The notes under the pieces were generated by a model. That model saw nothing but the letters and a program-made list of their open reading frames with translations. It did no database searches and was not told where the DNA came from. Both the position numbers and the translations under genes were made by a program. From contig SVPI01000011.1 of the NCBI GenBank assembly GCA_015065935.1, forward strand, positions 1 to 53,658: a stretch of 53,658 bases of DNA. The letters are read 5' to 3'. This document shows positions 42,797-51,280 of this stretch, piece after piece (the first letter of the stretch is position 1; each line of letters begins with the position of its first letter). The DNA is from Oscillospiraceae bacterium (GTDB lineage Bacteria; Bacillota; Clostridia; Oscillospirales; Acutalibacteraceae).

Positions 42797-42825
42797 ATTT
42801 TATAATAAAGTTAATATAATTACAA
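42797..42825 (-). promoter_or_regulatory. Promoter of the mannosidase-fucosidase operon
   Basis: On the - strand TTGTAA (at 42820-42825) and TAAAAT (at 42797-42802), 17 bp apart, 34 bp before the ATG. Confidence 0.65.
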
Positions 42826-42853
42826 TATAAAAAACATTGCGGTTTTTGTAAAC

Positions 42854-43366
42854 TTATCTTCTGCCCTTGTATTCCTGCTTTAAAATTTCCGCCATCTCGG
42901 AGGGGCTTTCCTTGCAGCCGCCTTCCAGCCACAGTTTAATTATGGCGTTTAGCCCGCTTCTGAAAAATTCAATGTGGTATTTAATGTTTTTATTTTCAAA
43001 ATCCCGCCGGGCGCGCTTATCATCGTAAACGAAAACGGTGGTTTTAATATCGTAGCAAAGTTTAAAGTAGGTCTTGTAAAAAAGCTGATTATCCTTTATG
43101 TGTTCAAAGAACTTTAATGCGCCATCGGTGTAATTTGGTTCAATAAAAACCTCGGAAAAATCATTCTCCAGCCTTTCCTTAACCTTTTCGGCAAGGTCAT
43201 ATATATCTAAAAAATTGGCATAAAATGTGCTTCGGTTAAGCCCTGTCATTTTGCAAATATCCGAAACGCTTATCTCATTTATCTCCTTTTCCTGATAAAG
43301 GTTAACAAAGGCTTTTTCAATTTTTTCAACGCTTTCACGGCGGCGTTTGTTATTTTTTGTGTTCAT
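42854..43366 (-). CDS. TetR/AcrR-family transcriptional regulator
   Basis: 170 aa from ATG 43366, with AAAGGAGAAA upstream; the open frame extends about 114 codons further but that part is antisense to the next gene. N-terminal helix-turn-helix (EKAFVNLYQEKEINEISVSDICKMTGLNRSTFYANF) as in TetR, with a ligand-binding helical half behind. It lies between the glycosidase operon and a divergent membrane-protein pair, with an inverted pair of operator-like sites in the 118-bp gap. It most likely represses itself and the membrane pair. Confidence 0.88.
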   Translation of the reverse strand: MNTKNNKRRRESVEKIEKAFVNLYQEKEINEISVSDICKMTGLNRSTFYANFLDIYDLAEKVKERLENDFSEVFIEPNYTDGALKFFEHIKDNQLFYKTYFKLCYDIKTTVFVYDDKRARRDFENKNIKYHIEFFRSGLNAIIKLWLEGGCKESPSEMAEILKQEYKGRR

Positions 43367-43381
43367 ATTTTCTCCTTTATT

Positions 43382-43463
43382 CCAACACTTGTTGTGAAAT
43401 TGATGATTGTTTTGTGCTTCCTCTTTGATTATAATATAATTGCAATAAAAAGACAAGTGTTGG
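43382..43463. promoter_or_regulatory. Divergent promoter region with paired operator copies
   Basis: CCAACACTTGT (43382-43392) and its exact reverse complement ACAAGTGTTGG (43453-43463) flank two back-to-back promoters. + strand: TTGTGC (43412-43417) and TATAAT (43435-43440), 17 bp. - strand: TTGTCT (at 43451-43456, overlapping the right operator copy) and TATAAT (at 43428-43433), 17 bp. Fits TetR autoregulation and control of the gene at 43485. Confidence 0.75.
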
Positions 43464-43484
43464 TTTAATGAAAGGAGAAAAATT

Positions 43485-43853
43485 ATGAAAAAAAGTAGTT
43501 TTGTTGCACTTATTTTAGGAACTGTTAGTGGTGTGCTTTTTGCACTTGGAATGTGTATGGCATTATTGCCCGAGTGGAACGCATTTACCGAGGGCGTTAT
43601 TTTCGGAGTCGCAGGCATTGTTTTAGGTATTGTAACCCTTCTCATTTTCTGCAAAATGGAAAACAAAAAGCTACCTAAAATAAATGGTAAAAACCTGTTT
43701 AGAATCATTTATGCTGTTGTCGCAGCTCTCATTTTAGGCCTTGGAATGTGTATGTGTCTCGTTTGGAGTCAAATTGTTTGGGGAACCCTTGTGGGCCTTC
43801 TCGGAATCGTTATGCTCATCGCTTTAATTCCTATGATTAAAGGGCTGAAATGA
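43485..43853 (+). CDS. Small four-span membrane protein under TetR control
   Basis: 122 aa, AAAGGAGAAA before the ATG. Four hydrophobic segments (about 7-27, 36-56, 72-92, 97-117) in two similar halves: both carry LGMCM (ALGMCMALLPEW and GLGMCMCLVW), so it looks like an internal duplication. No family recognised with certainty. It overlaps the next gene by 4 bp and is divergent from the TetR regulator. Confidence 0.75.
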   Translation: MKKSSFVALILGTVSGVLFALGMCMALLPEWNAFTEGVIFGVAGIVLGIVTLLIFCKMENKKLPKINGKNLFRIIYAVVAALILGLGMCMCLVWSQIVWGTLVGLLGIVMLIALIPMIKGLK

Positions 43854-44668
43854 AGATAATAAAGTTTTTAAAAAGTCCGAATTTCAGCCTTGCCTTTAAC
43901 TTTGTTTACGCCGTTTTAAACTGTGTCATTGGTTTTACCGACCTTTCTTGGTGGTTTGTAACCCTTGGCGCTTATTATGCAGTGCTGGCAATTTCCAGGT
44001 TTTCGGTTTTGCAGGTAGGGCGAAAAGCGGGCGGAGACATAGGTCTTGAGAATTTTGCAAAGAAAATAACAGGAATTTTGGCAGTGGTCCTTTCTTTTTG
44101 CTTTGCAGGAATTGTAACCCTTTCTATTGTGGAAAAGCGGGGAACCGTTTTTCACGAAATTGTTATGATTGCCATCGCAACCTACACCTTCACAAAAATT
44201 GTGCTGGCTATAATGGGTATTGTTAAGGCTAAAAAGATGACATCGCCTGTTTTAAAGACTCTTCGCAACATTTCCCTTGCCGATGCCTTTGTTTCGGTTT
44301 ATACCCTGCAACGTTCAATGCTTGTGTCATTCCCCGGTATGGCGCAAAATGAAATTCAGCTTTTTAACATTTTAACAGGAACGGCAGTTTGGGTTATACT
44401 ATTGTTGCTTGGAATAAATCTAATAGGTGGGAGGTGCGTAGATTTGGCAAAATTAAAAATCGTTAAAGCCAACGAAAAAATTTCCGAGGCGGTAGTAAAT
44501 GGCTATAAGAAAACTGAAAAAGGCGTTGTAGGTGTTTACAAAAAAGTAGAACACGGAGTAGTCAGCGGCTACACAAAGCTTGAAGATAAATTTGTTGATG
44601 CCTATCTAACTAAGGAAGGCGAAACAGCGGAAGAGGCGAAGGCTCGCCTTAAAAATAAAAAGGATTAG
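43850..44668 (+). CDS. Membrane protein with a charged C-terminal tail
   Basis: 272 aa, ATG overlapping the previous stop. About five to six hydrophobic segments in the first 200 residues, then a soluble tail with repeated units (VNGYKKTEKGVVGVYKKVEHGVVSGYTKLEDKFVDAYL), each VVxGYKKxE-like, ending in EEAKARLKNKK. The tail is probably cytoplasmic and amphipathic. Its role is unknown; it is co-expressed with the small membrane protein and probably TetR-controlled. Confidence 0.72.
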   Translation: MKIIKFLKSPNFSLAFNFVYAVLNCVIGFTDLSWWFVTLGAYYAVLAISRFSVLQVGRKAGGDIGLENFAKKITGILAVVLSFCFAGIVTLSIVEKRGTVFHEIVMIAIATYTFTKIVLAIMGIVKAKKMTSPVLKTLRNISLADAFVSVYTLQRSMLVSFPGMAQNEIQLFNILTGTAVWVILLLLGINLIGGRCVDLAKLKIVKANEKISEAVVNGYKKTEKGVVGVYKKVEHGVVSGYTKLEDKFVDAYLTKEGETAEEAKARLKNKKD

Positions 44669-44690
44669 GACTTTTGTCCTAATCCTTTTT
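44657..44690 (+). terminator. Terminator of the membrane-protein pair
   Basis: AAAAAGGATTAGGAC / GTCCTAATCCTTTTT with a TTTT loop; the stop codon lies in the left arm. Confidence 0.92.
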
Positions 44691-44778
44691 TAATGCCCCA
44701 CTTTCCTTGACTGAAACCGCAATTTATGGTAAAAATATTATAGAAATTAACCTTAAAATAAGGGAGAATTTTAAATTT

Positions 44779-45720
44779 ATGACCGAAACAAAAGAAAAGA
44801 TTTTTAAAATGATTGAATTTAAGCCCATAACCTTAAATGATAAATTTTTTTATGAAAGCAAGCTGCCCGATGGCTTTGAGCGGGGTGGCGATTTTTCCTT
44901 TGCAAATTTATATCTTTGGGGCAGACAAAGTATGGCTAAAATTGGCGATGAAATTGTAATTTTCTCCCAGTTTAACCGCCGTAGCATTTATCCTTTCCCT
45001 GTAGGCTCCGGAGATAAAAAGTCGGCGCTTGATGCAATTATTGCCGATTCTGCCGCCCGCGGCATTCCCTGCCGCATTTCGGGGCTTTGCGAGGAAGCAA
45101 GGCGGCTTTTAGAGGAGCTTTATCCCGGTAAATTCCGCTTTCACTGTGATGAGGGTGCATTCGATTATATCTATTCTATTGATGATTTGGCAGATTTAAA
45201 GGGCAAAAAATATCATAGTAAAAGAAATCATATAAACCGCTTTAAGGCTGATTTTCCAAACTGTGTGACGGAGCCTATAAATGAAGTAAACCTTTGCGAG
45301 GCTATAGAAATGGTTGAGCTTTGGTATAGCGAAAAGGCGGCGGAGAATCCCGACAGCGATTTTCATATGGAAAAAGCGGCAATTAAAAAGGCCTTTCGCG
45401 ATTATAAGGAGTTGGGTCTTGAAGGCCTGATGCTTAAAATTGACGGTAAAGCAGTGGCACTTACATTGGCAAGTCGCGTTAGTAAAGATATGTTCGATGT
45501 CCATTTCGAAAAGGCACTTAAAGGCATAAACGGCGCCTATGCCGCCATAAATTATGAATTTGCAAACTTTATAAGAGAAAAATATCCGGAAATTAAATTT
45601 TTGAACAGAGAAGAGGATATGGGACTCGAGGGACTGAGAAGGGCAAAACGCAGCTACTATCCCTGCCATATGGTTAAAAAATGCTGGGCCTGCCTTTTGG
45701 AGGATGGCTATGATTATTGA
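44779..45720 (+). CDS. DUF2156 (phosphatidylglycerol lysyltransferase C-terminal-like) protein
   Basis: 313 aa from ATG 44779, with AGGGAGAA 10 bp upstream. Resembles the double-GNAT catalytic part of MprF/FemX-type enzymes: SFANLYLWGRQSMAKIGDEIV, DYIYSIDDLADLKGKKYHSKRNHINRF and LNREEDMGLEGLRRAKRSYYP. It has no membrane part, so the substrate is probably soluble or on the membrane surface. It overlaps the next GNAT gene by 11 bp; the two likely work together. Confidence 0.82.
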   Translation: MTETKEKIFKMIEFKPITLNDKFFYESKLPDGFERGGDFSFANLYLWGRQSMAKIGDEIVIFSQFNRRSIYPFPVGSGDKKSALDAIIADSAARGIPCRISGLCEEARRLLEELYPGKFRFHCDEGAFDYIYSIDDLADLKGKKYHSKRNHINRFKADFPNCVTEPINEVNLCEAIEMVELWYSEKAAENPDSDFHMEKAAIKKAFRDYKELGLEGLMLKIDGKAVALTLASRVSKDMFDVHFEKALKGINGAYAAINYEFANFIREKYPEIKFLNREEDMGLEGLRRAKRSYYPCHMVKKCWACLLEDGYDY

Positions 45721-46468
45721 TTATCCGACCCTCTCACAAAAGCAGGGGCTTTATGCGCTGTGGGAAGAAGCCTTTGGCGACAGCGAGGAATTCATTGACC
45801 TGTTTTTCAGCACAGCATTCAGCGAAAAGCGTTGCCGCTGTGTTATGCAAAACAGCGAGGTTATAGCGGCGCTTTACTGGTTTGACTGCTTTATAAACAA
45901 CCAAAAAACAGCATATATCTATGCCGTTGCAACGAAGAAATCCCATCGCGGGCAGGGTGTTTGCGCCGCCCTTATGGATAATACCCACAGCCTTTTAAAG
46001 GATAGGGGATATAGCGGTGCTGTTTTGGTGCCCGGCAGTAAAGAGCTGTTTAGTTTTTATGAAAAAATGAACTATAAAACCTGCTGCTTTAATGAAACCT
46101 TCTTTTGCGCGGCAGGGGAAAAAGAAACACCTATAAAAGAAATTGATGAAGCGGAATTTGCCCGCCTTCGCCGCGAGCTTTTGCCAAGCGGCGGAATTGT
46201 TCAGGAAGGGGAAAACCTTCAGTTTCTTAAAACAATGATGAGTTTTTTTAAGGGCGAGAATTTTCTCCTTGCTGCAAGGAAAAAGGGCGATAAGCTTATT
46301 GCCGCCGAACTGCTGGGAGAAAAAGCGCTGGCGCCGAAAATTGTAAAGGCGCTTGCCTGTAAAGAGGGGTCATTCAGAATCCCTGCAAAAACCTCACCCT
46401 TTGCAATGTTTTTGCCTTTCGAAAAAGATACCGAAATACCAAACTACTTAGGCTTTGCCTTTGATTAA
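45710..46468 (+). CDS. GNAT-family N-acetyltransferase
   Basis: 252 aa from ATG 45710, because GGAGG ends 6 bp upstream; an ATG at 45704 touches that site. The acetyl-CoA motif is IYAVATKKSHRGQGVCAALM (R/Q-x-x-G-x-G/A form), followed by VLVPGSKELFSFYEKMNY. The C-terminal half is a second, degenerate domain, as in Eis-like two-domain acetyltransferases, though sequence support is limited. Co-transcribed with the DUF2156 gene. Confidence 0.85.
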   Translation: MIIDYPTLSQKQGLYALWEEAFGDSEEFIDLFFSTAFSEKRCRCVMQNSEVIAALYWFDCFINNQKTAYIYAVATKKSHRGQGVCAALMDNTHSLLKDRGYSGAVLVPGSKELFSFYEKMNYKTCCFNETFFCAAGEKETPIKEIDEAEFARLRRELLPSGGIVQEGENLQFLKTMMSFFKGENFLLAARKKGDKLIAAELLGEKALAPKIVKALACKEGSFRIPAKTSPFAMFLPFEKDTEIPNYLGFAFD

Positions 46469-46471
46469 AAG

Positions 46472-46508
46472 AAAACCACCGATAATGCTAACGCATATCG
46501 GTGGTTTT
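46472..46508. terminator. Terminator after the GNAT gene
   Basis: AAAACCACCGATA / TATCGGTGGTTTT with an 11-nt loop, T-run behind. Confidence 0.85.
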
Positions 46509-46571
46509 TAATATATTTTGGCGCCGAAAGGTTGTTATTAAAGGAAGCTTTCCTTATCGCGTTGCAGTTTT

Positions 46572-47246
46572 CTATTTTACAAGATAGAATTTATCTAAAA
46601 TAGTATCAACGGCATCCTTATCAAAAGCGGTAATGGTAATATTTGCAATATAGCCGTTGCATTTAAGACAAAAAGCAGTCTGATACATTTTAAATTCGCC
46701 TATTTCGCCCGATGTGCTCATGCTGGCAAAATCTTTACCATCAATGGTTACGGTGCCGGTTTTCATTTGAATGTTTTTATAACCCATATTTTCAAAGCCC
46801 TGCTTCATTGTGGGCATGAGCTGCTTATAGTTTTCAGTAAGGTCTATGGCTGCCAGGGTAAGGGGATTTACCTTTTCAAGATTTACGTTAATGTTGTCAG
46901 TTTCGTTAGAATGAGAAGCAAACATATCGTAAATAACAGCGGAATTCTTTAAAATATCCTCAAATTCCTCGCCGGCCAAATCGGCGGTAACGTTGTTAAG
47001 CTCACGGATTTCTTCATCGGTATAAAACGTCCAATCGCTGTCAAGCTTACAGCCAATACCGATAAATTTATTTTCATAGGTAAGCCCCGATGTGCTTCCT
47101 AAAGAAAACTCGGGCTGTGAAACGGTGGAAGAGGTTCCGTTTACAATCTGGTCGCCGCGAAGGTCATCCTCGCTTTTGTTATCAAGGCAAGCTGTTAAAG
47201 ACAATACCATAACCAGCGCAAGCAGTAAAGCAAATAATTTTTTCAT
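46572..47246 (-). CDS. Lipoprotein of unknown function
   Basis: 224 aa, GGAG before the ATG. Signal sequence MKKLFALLLALVMVLSLTAC with lipobox LTAC (Cys20). A short polar linker (about 25-50) is followed by a mixed alpha/beta domain (ENKFIGIGCKLDSDWTFYTDEEI to the C-terminus, IANITITAFDKDAVDTIL), of the kind seen in small surface lipoproteins. Anchored on the outside of the membrane. No close family recognised. Confidence 0.78.
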   Translation of the reverse strand: MKKLFALLLALVMVLSLTACLDNKSEDDLRGDQIVNGTSSTVSQPEFSLGSTSGLTYENKFIGIGCKLDSDWTFYTDEEIRELNNVTADLAGEEFEDILKNSAVIYDMFASHSNETDNINVNLEKVNPLTLAAIDLTENYKQLMPTMKQGFENMGYKNIQMKTGTVTIDGKDFASMSTSGEIGEFKMYQTAFCLKCNGYIANITITAFDKDAVDTILDKFYLVK

Positions 47247-47357
47247 TCTGATTTCTCCTCAAATTTATTTTAAATTGTCTTACAACAACTTAAGCCACAA
47301 CTAAAACAAAAGAAAAACCGGATAGGCCGATTTTCCATCCCTTAATATGTCAATTTC

Positions 47358-47386
47358 ATTTTATCACATAATATATTAAAACGCAA
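47358..47386 (-). promoter_or_regulatory. Promoter of the lipoprotein gene
   Basis: On the - strand TTGCGT (at 47381-47386) and TAAAAT (at 47358-47363), 17 bp apart, leaving a leader of about 105 nt without an obvious riboswitch fold. Confidence 0.5.
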
Positions 47387-47411
47387 TTATTTTGTTTGCG
47401 TGAGTATAACT

Positions 47412-47440
47412 GAGGCGCACTTCCTTACGAAGTGCGCCTC
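47412..47440. terminator. Strong hairpin behind the decarboxylase gene
   Basis: GAGGCGCACTTC / GAAGTGCGCCTC with a 5-nt loop, 12 bp perfect. The T-run lies on the + side (after 47450), so on the - strand it is a T-poor 3'-end hairpin. Confidence 0.65.
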
Positions 47441-47454
47441 AAGGGGTGCTTTTT

Positions 47455-48792
47455 TTATATAACAACGCTGCAATCTTTAATGCCGTAGTAGTCAAAAAGC
47501 TTGATTGCGGCTTCGTTTATAATCTCTCCGCAAACCACAATGGGAACGGCGGGCGGGCAGGCGACCGTTGCCGCTGCCAAAATTCTTCCTGCGCTGTTTT
47601 GTGCTTTAATCGTTTCGCAGGGAGATAAAGCGGCACACCTTACCGACATTTCCGCCTTGCAGGGTGCAAAAGGTGGCGGTGCCGTTTTAATGGGAGATTT
47701 TTTTACAGCGGCGCACAAAGCCGCTTCAAGTGTTTTTAAATCGTTATCGCCGATTTCGGGGGTAAACATCAAAACGACAAAATCCGGGTCGGCAAATTCG
47801 GGGACAATGTTTTTGTTAAGCAAAAGCTTTGCAAAATCGGTGCCCAAATAGCCGTATGGCTTTGTGTGTATTGTGATTTTTAAAGGCTCATCGACTGTAA
47901 GGCTGTATCCAAAGGCTGTTAGCCTTTCTTCTAAACCTTTAATTTTTAAGGCTAAATCAGAAATTTTGTCGGCATATCCCTTTGCCAAAGTGGCATTTGC
48001 GCTGTCCAAAGACTGTAATATTAAATATGATGGGCTGGTTGAGCCAAAGAGCGCCAGGGCATTTTTAGCATTGGCCTTAAAGAAATCAGTGGTGTTTTTA
48101 GAAATATGAAGGTAAGCGCCCCCCGTTAAAACAGGCAATGTTTTATGGGCTGAATCACAGCAAAGGTCAGCACCCAAATCCATAGGATGAAGGGAAGGGT
48201 TTAAAAATTTTAAATATGCGCCGTGGGCGTTATCAACCAGCAGCAAAACGCCGTGCTTTTTGCAAACAGCGGAGAGCGCCTTTATATCGGCCAAATTGCC
48301 GAGATAATCGGGACTTGTAATGTAAACAGCCGTTGGCTTTTCGGCCGAGAGGCTTAAAGCCTTGTCCAGCTCCTCGGCAGTGGTAACGCAGGAAAGATAG
48401 CTATCCGTGTTTTTGGAATAAAGCCAAAAAACCTCAAAATCAAGGAGTGCCGCCGCGCTTAGAAAGGCCTTGTGAACATTCCTTGCCGCCGCAATTATCG
48501 GCTTTTTGTTTTGGCTTTTTGCAAAGGCAACGGCTAAATAAAGCATAGCTCTGATGCAAAGAGAGGAGCCTTCGGCAGAATAAAAGGTGTCGGCTCCAAA
48601 AAGCTTGCCTGCATTTTCCTCGCTTTGGGCGATAATGCCCTTTGCCTCATAAAGGCTGTCGGCTCCCTCAATCTCGGTTATATCAAGACTTTCAGCACCG
48701 AGAGGGCCTTTGCCCTTGTGGCCCGGCATATGTAATCTTAAGGCGTTTTTTTCGGCATATCGGCGCACAAAATCGCAAATCGGTGTGTTCAT
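47455..48792 (-). CDS. Orn/Lys/Arg decarboxylase-family PLP enzyme
   Basis: 445 aa. LRLHMPGHKGKGPLG, DITEIEGADSLYEAKGIIAQSE and LFGADTFYSAEGSSLCIRAM are the family opening; VDNAHGAYLKF holds the PLP aspartate and CCDSAHKTLPVLTGGAYLHI the PLP lysine. The family decarboxylates lysine, ornithine or arginine to polyamines, and in Firmicutes (YaaO/SpeA-like) the substrate is often arginine. The start lies 2 bp after the scfB stop, so it is in the SCIFF operon. Confidence 0.88.
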   Translation of the reverse strand: MNTPICDFVRRYAEKNALRLHMPGHKGKGPLGAESLDITEIEGADSLYEAKGIIAQSEENAGKLFGADTFYSAEGSSLCIRAMLYLAVAFAKSQNKKPIIAAARNVHKAFLSAAALLDFEVFWLYSKNTDSYLSCVTTAEELDKALSLSAEKPTAVYITSPDYLGNLADIKALSAVCKKHGVLLLVDNAHGAYLKFLNPSLHPMDLGADLCCDSAHKTLPVLTGGAYLHISKNTTDFFKANAKNALALFGSTSPSYLILQSLDSANATLAKGYADKISDLALKIKGLEERLTAFGYSLTVDEPLKITIHTKPYGYLGTDFAKLLLNKNIVPEFADPDFVVLMFTPEIGDNDLKTLEAALCAAVKKSPIKTAPPPFAPCKAEMSVRCAALSPCETIKAQNSAGRILAAATVACPPAVPIVVCGEIINEAAIKLFDYYGIKDCSVVI

Positions 48793-48794
48793 AA

Positions 48795-50174
48795 TCAGTC
48801 ACTCAACTTATCTTGAACGGCCAGCATAATTGCACATTCCATTCTTTTCTTAAACAGGGTGCAGCCATATTCATAAACACCTGTAACCGAGCCTGTAGAA
48901 TGGTAGGCGTTGGCGGCGCAGCCGCCCGAGCAATAAAGCCGCGCCCAGCAATCCCTGCATTCGGGGTGGGCATAAACATTGCAGGCGGCAAATTCGTTCT
49001 GGATTTCCTTGTTTGTAACACCATCCCAAATGTTGCCCAGCTTAAATTTTTCATCCCCAACGAACTGGTGGCAGGGGTAAAGGTCGCCCCAAGGGGTAAC
49101 CGCCATATATTCCGTTCCGCTGCCGCAACCCGAAATGCGCTTGTAAATGCAGGGGCCGTCGGCTAAATCCAGCATATAGTGATAGAAGGTAAAGGGCTTA
49201 CCCTCTTTTTTCTTTTCAATCATGAGTTGTGCCAGCTTTTCATATTGTTCGAGTACAATAGGCAGGTCATCTGCTGTCAGCTCTGAAGGGTCGCCTGGGG
49301 CGCAAACAACCGGTTCCATACTAAGCTCTGTAAAGCCTAAATCCAGCATCTGTTTAATATCATTTAAAAAGTCGGGATTCAGATGTGTAAAGGTGCCGCG
49401 CATATAATAGTTTTTGCCGCCTCTGGCATTAACCAGCTTTTGAAATTTCGGCACAATGCGGTCCCAGCTACCACGGCCGCTGTAATCAACGCGGTAGCGG
49501 TCGTGAATTTCCTTTCGGCCATCCAAACTTAAAACAACGTTGCTGCATTCCTTGTTGGCAAATTCAATAACATCATCATCAATTTGAAGTCCGTTTGTGG
49601 TAAGGGTAAAACGGAAATTTTTGTTATGCTGCTTTTCAATACTTCTGGCATAGGCAACAAGCTGTTTTACAACCTCAAAATTCATAAGGGGCTCGCCGCC
49701 GAAAAAGTCAACCTCAAGGTTGCGCCTTGTTCCCGAATTTTCAATTAGAAAATCAAGGGCGCGCTTTCCAACCTCAAAGCTCATAACTGCACGCTCTCCG
49801 TGATATTTTCCCTGGCTTGCAAAGCAGTAGGCGCAGTTTAAATTGCAGGTGTGGGCAACGTGCAGGCAAAGGGCCTTTACAACCCCCGCAGTCTTTTCCT
49901 TTAAATGGCCCGCTATACTTTCGAAGGTGTCGGGAGCAAAAAGCTTGCCCTCGGCTTTTAAGCTTAAAATTTGGTCATAGCAGTCGGATAAATCCTGCTT
50001 TGTTACATCCTCGCGAGCGGAATATTTTTCCAGCACTTTGTCTATAATAGCATCTTTTTCCTCATTTTCAAAAAGAGCAATCATATCATAGGCAACCTCA
50101 TCCACTGCGTGAACCGAACCCGAACAAACATCAAGTACGATATTAAAATCACCTAATTTGTATTGATGTATCAT
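48795..50174 (-). CDS. scfB: SCIFF thioether maturase (radical SAM/SPASM)
   Basis: 459 aa. The N-terminal part (1-95) resembles the RiPP-binding region of these enzymes (MIHQYKLGDFNIVLDVCSGSVHAVDE). The radical SAM core has CNLNCAYC binding the first iron-sulfur cluster and FFGGEPLMNFE. The SPASM part has CGSGTEYMAVTPWGDLYPCHQF and CRDCWARLYCSGGC for further clusters. It joins Cys sulfur to a neighbouring residue in the SCIFF peptide encoded just upstream, making a ranthipeptide. This pair is nearly universal in Clostridia. Confidence 0.96.
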   Translation of the reverse strand: MIHQYKLGDFNIVLDVCSGSVHAVDEVAYDMIALFENEEKDAIIDKVLEKYSAREDVTKQDLSDCYDQILSLKAEGKLFAPDTFESIAGHLKEKTAGVVKALCLHVAHTCNLNCAYCFASQGKYHGERAVMSFEVGKRALDFLIENSGTRRNLEVDFFGGEPLMNFEVVKQLVAYARSIEKQHNKNFRFTLTTNGLQIDDDVIEFANKECSNVVLSLDGRKEIHDRYRVDYSGRGSWDRIVPKFQKLVNARGGKNYYMRGTFTHLNPDFLNDIKQMLDLGFTELSMEPVVCAPGDPSELTADDLPIVLEQYEKLAQLMIEKKKEGKPFTFYHYMLDLADGPCIYKRISGCGSGTEYMAVTPWGDLYPCHQFVGDEKFKLGNIWDGVTNKEIQNEFAACNVYAHPECRDCWARLYCSGGCAANAYHSTGSVTGVYEYGCTLFKKRMECAIMLAVQDKLSD

Positions 50175-50201
50175 TAGTTTTTCCCCTTTGGAATCTATTA
50201 A

Positions 50202-50227
50202 AAAATGCCGCCGAGTGGCGGCATTTT
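50202..50227 (-). terminator. Hairpin between scfA and scfB
   Basis: AAAATGCCGCC / GGCGGCATTTT with a 4-nt loop and, on the - strand, a T-run behind. Partial termination here would give more peptide mRNA than maturase mRNA, as is usual for RiPP operons. Confidence 0.85.
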
Positions 50228-50239
50228 AATTTGTTTTAA

Positions 50240-50392
50240 TTATTTGCTTTCCTTTTTGCTTTCGCACTGCTGGTTAGCAATACCACAGCTGGTCTTGCAA
50301 GCAGACTGGCAAGAGGTCTGGCATTCGCCGCAGCCGCCCTTTTTAGCGCTTTCGCAAAGGTTACGAGTTTCAATAGTCTTAATGCGTTCCAT
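50240..50392 (-). CDS. scfA: SCIFF ranthipeptide precursor
   Basis: 50 aa from ATG 50392 (GGAGG upstream); an in-frame ATG 14 codons earlier has no site. Leader MERIKTIETRNLCESAKKGG and core CGECQTSCQSACKTSCGIAN match the six-cysteines-in-forty-five family closely. There are seven cysteines: the six usual ones plus Cys13 in the leader. The tail ESKKESK is longer than usual. It is the substrate of the maturase encoded next. Its biological role in Clostridia is not known. Confidence 0.96.
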   Translation of the reverse strand: MERIKTIETRNLCESAKKGGCGECQTSCQSACKTSCGIANQQCESKKESK

Positions 50393-50424
50393 TTTTATTT
50401 CCTCCAAATAAAGTTTCTTTATGT

Positions 50425-50453
50425 ATTTTATCATATAAATTTTTATATGTCAA
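50425..50453 (-). promoter_or_regulatory. scfA promoter
   Basis: On the - strand TTGACA (at 50448-50453) and TAAAAT (at 50425-50430), 17 bp apart, directly behind the AraC-family gene. Confidence 0.82.
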
Positions 50454-50464
50454 TTATATTTATT

Positions 50465-51256
50465 TTATGTTCCGGTGTTGGCGGTGCGGAATTCTCCGGG
50501 GGAGACCCCAACGTATCTTTTAAATATCTTGCAAAAGTAGTAATAATTTGGCCAGCCCACCTTTTCGGCGGTGTCGCTGATTGAAAGGCCTGAAAGCAAC
50601 AGCTTTTCAGCCTCGTTAATTCTAATGGTGTTTCGGTAGTTTATGGGTGTGGTGCCATAGCATTTTTTAAAGGTTTTTTCAAGGTTAGAAATGCTTATGT
50701 TTGAAACCTCGGCCATCTCTTCGGCGGAAATATCCTCGTTATAATGCTCCATAATAAAGCTTATGCTTTTGGAAATGGTATTTGAACCCTTAATTTTAAG
50801 CTCGGCCCGTTCGTAGTTTAGCATAATCATATCAATAAGCTTGCAGATGTTACCGATGCAGGAAAGACCGCGGGAAGAATCGCGCACCGAATATAAATCG
50901 TAAATTTCTTTCATAAGAACAAGGTAGTCGGTGGCTTTTCGGCCGTTTATTATGCGAATTTCATCAAAAAGACAGCAGGGCCCCGCCTCACTGAACAGCA
51001 AAAAATCAACCTGATAATATTCCGTGTCGGGGGAAACAAGGCGGTTTGTATAGGCACTGCCATAGGGAACATAAACAAAATCTCCGGCGTGGGTTATAAC
51101 GGTCTTGTTTCCAAAATCAAATTCGTGGCCGCCCTTAACATAGTATAAAAAGCCGTTGAATTCGCGACCGTTCCAGGTGTAGGTTGAGGGAACTCTGTTG
51201 CGGTAAACAACGCGGGAAAGCTTAATATTTATGCTGTCAGAGCTTATGTTTTCCAC
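50465..51256 (-). CDS. AraC-family transcriptional regulator
   Basis: 263 aa from GTG 51256, with GAGGTG 6 bp upstream; a GTG three codons earlier overlaps that site. N-terminal cupin-like sensor (GHEFDFGNKTVITHAGDFVYVPYG), then two helix-turn-helix motifs at the C-terminus (ISAEEMAEVSNISISNLEKTF and ISDTAEKVGWPNYYYFCKIFKRYVGVSPGEFR). It is divergent from the isomerase-like gene at 51450 and probably controls it in response to a sugar. Confidence 0.9.
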   Translation of the reverse strand: MENISSDSINIKLSRVVYRNRVPSTYTWNGREFNGFLYYVKGGHEFDFGNKTVITHAGDFVYVPYGSAYTNRLVSPDTEYYQVDFLLFSEAGPCCLFDEIRIINGRKATDYLVLMKEIYDLYSVRDSSRGLSCIGNICKLIDMIMLNYERAELKIKGSNTISKSISFIMEHYNEDISAEEMAEVSNISISNLEKTFKKCYGTTPINYRNTIRINEAEKLLLSGLSISDTAEKVGWPNYYYFCKIFKRYVGVSPGEFRTANTGT

Positions 51257-51280
51257 TAAAAACACCTCTTTTAAGTTTTC

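Noticed and set aside
43367-43708. 114-codon N-terminal extension of the TetR gene
   Set aside because: It is antisense to the divergent membrane-protein gene and crosses the operator and promoters; a good ribosome binding site supports the start at 43366.
47412-47440. Riboswitch before the lipoprotein or behind the decarboxylase
   Set aside because: Only one plain hairpin is present, downstream of the gene and without conserved aptamer elements.
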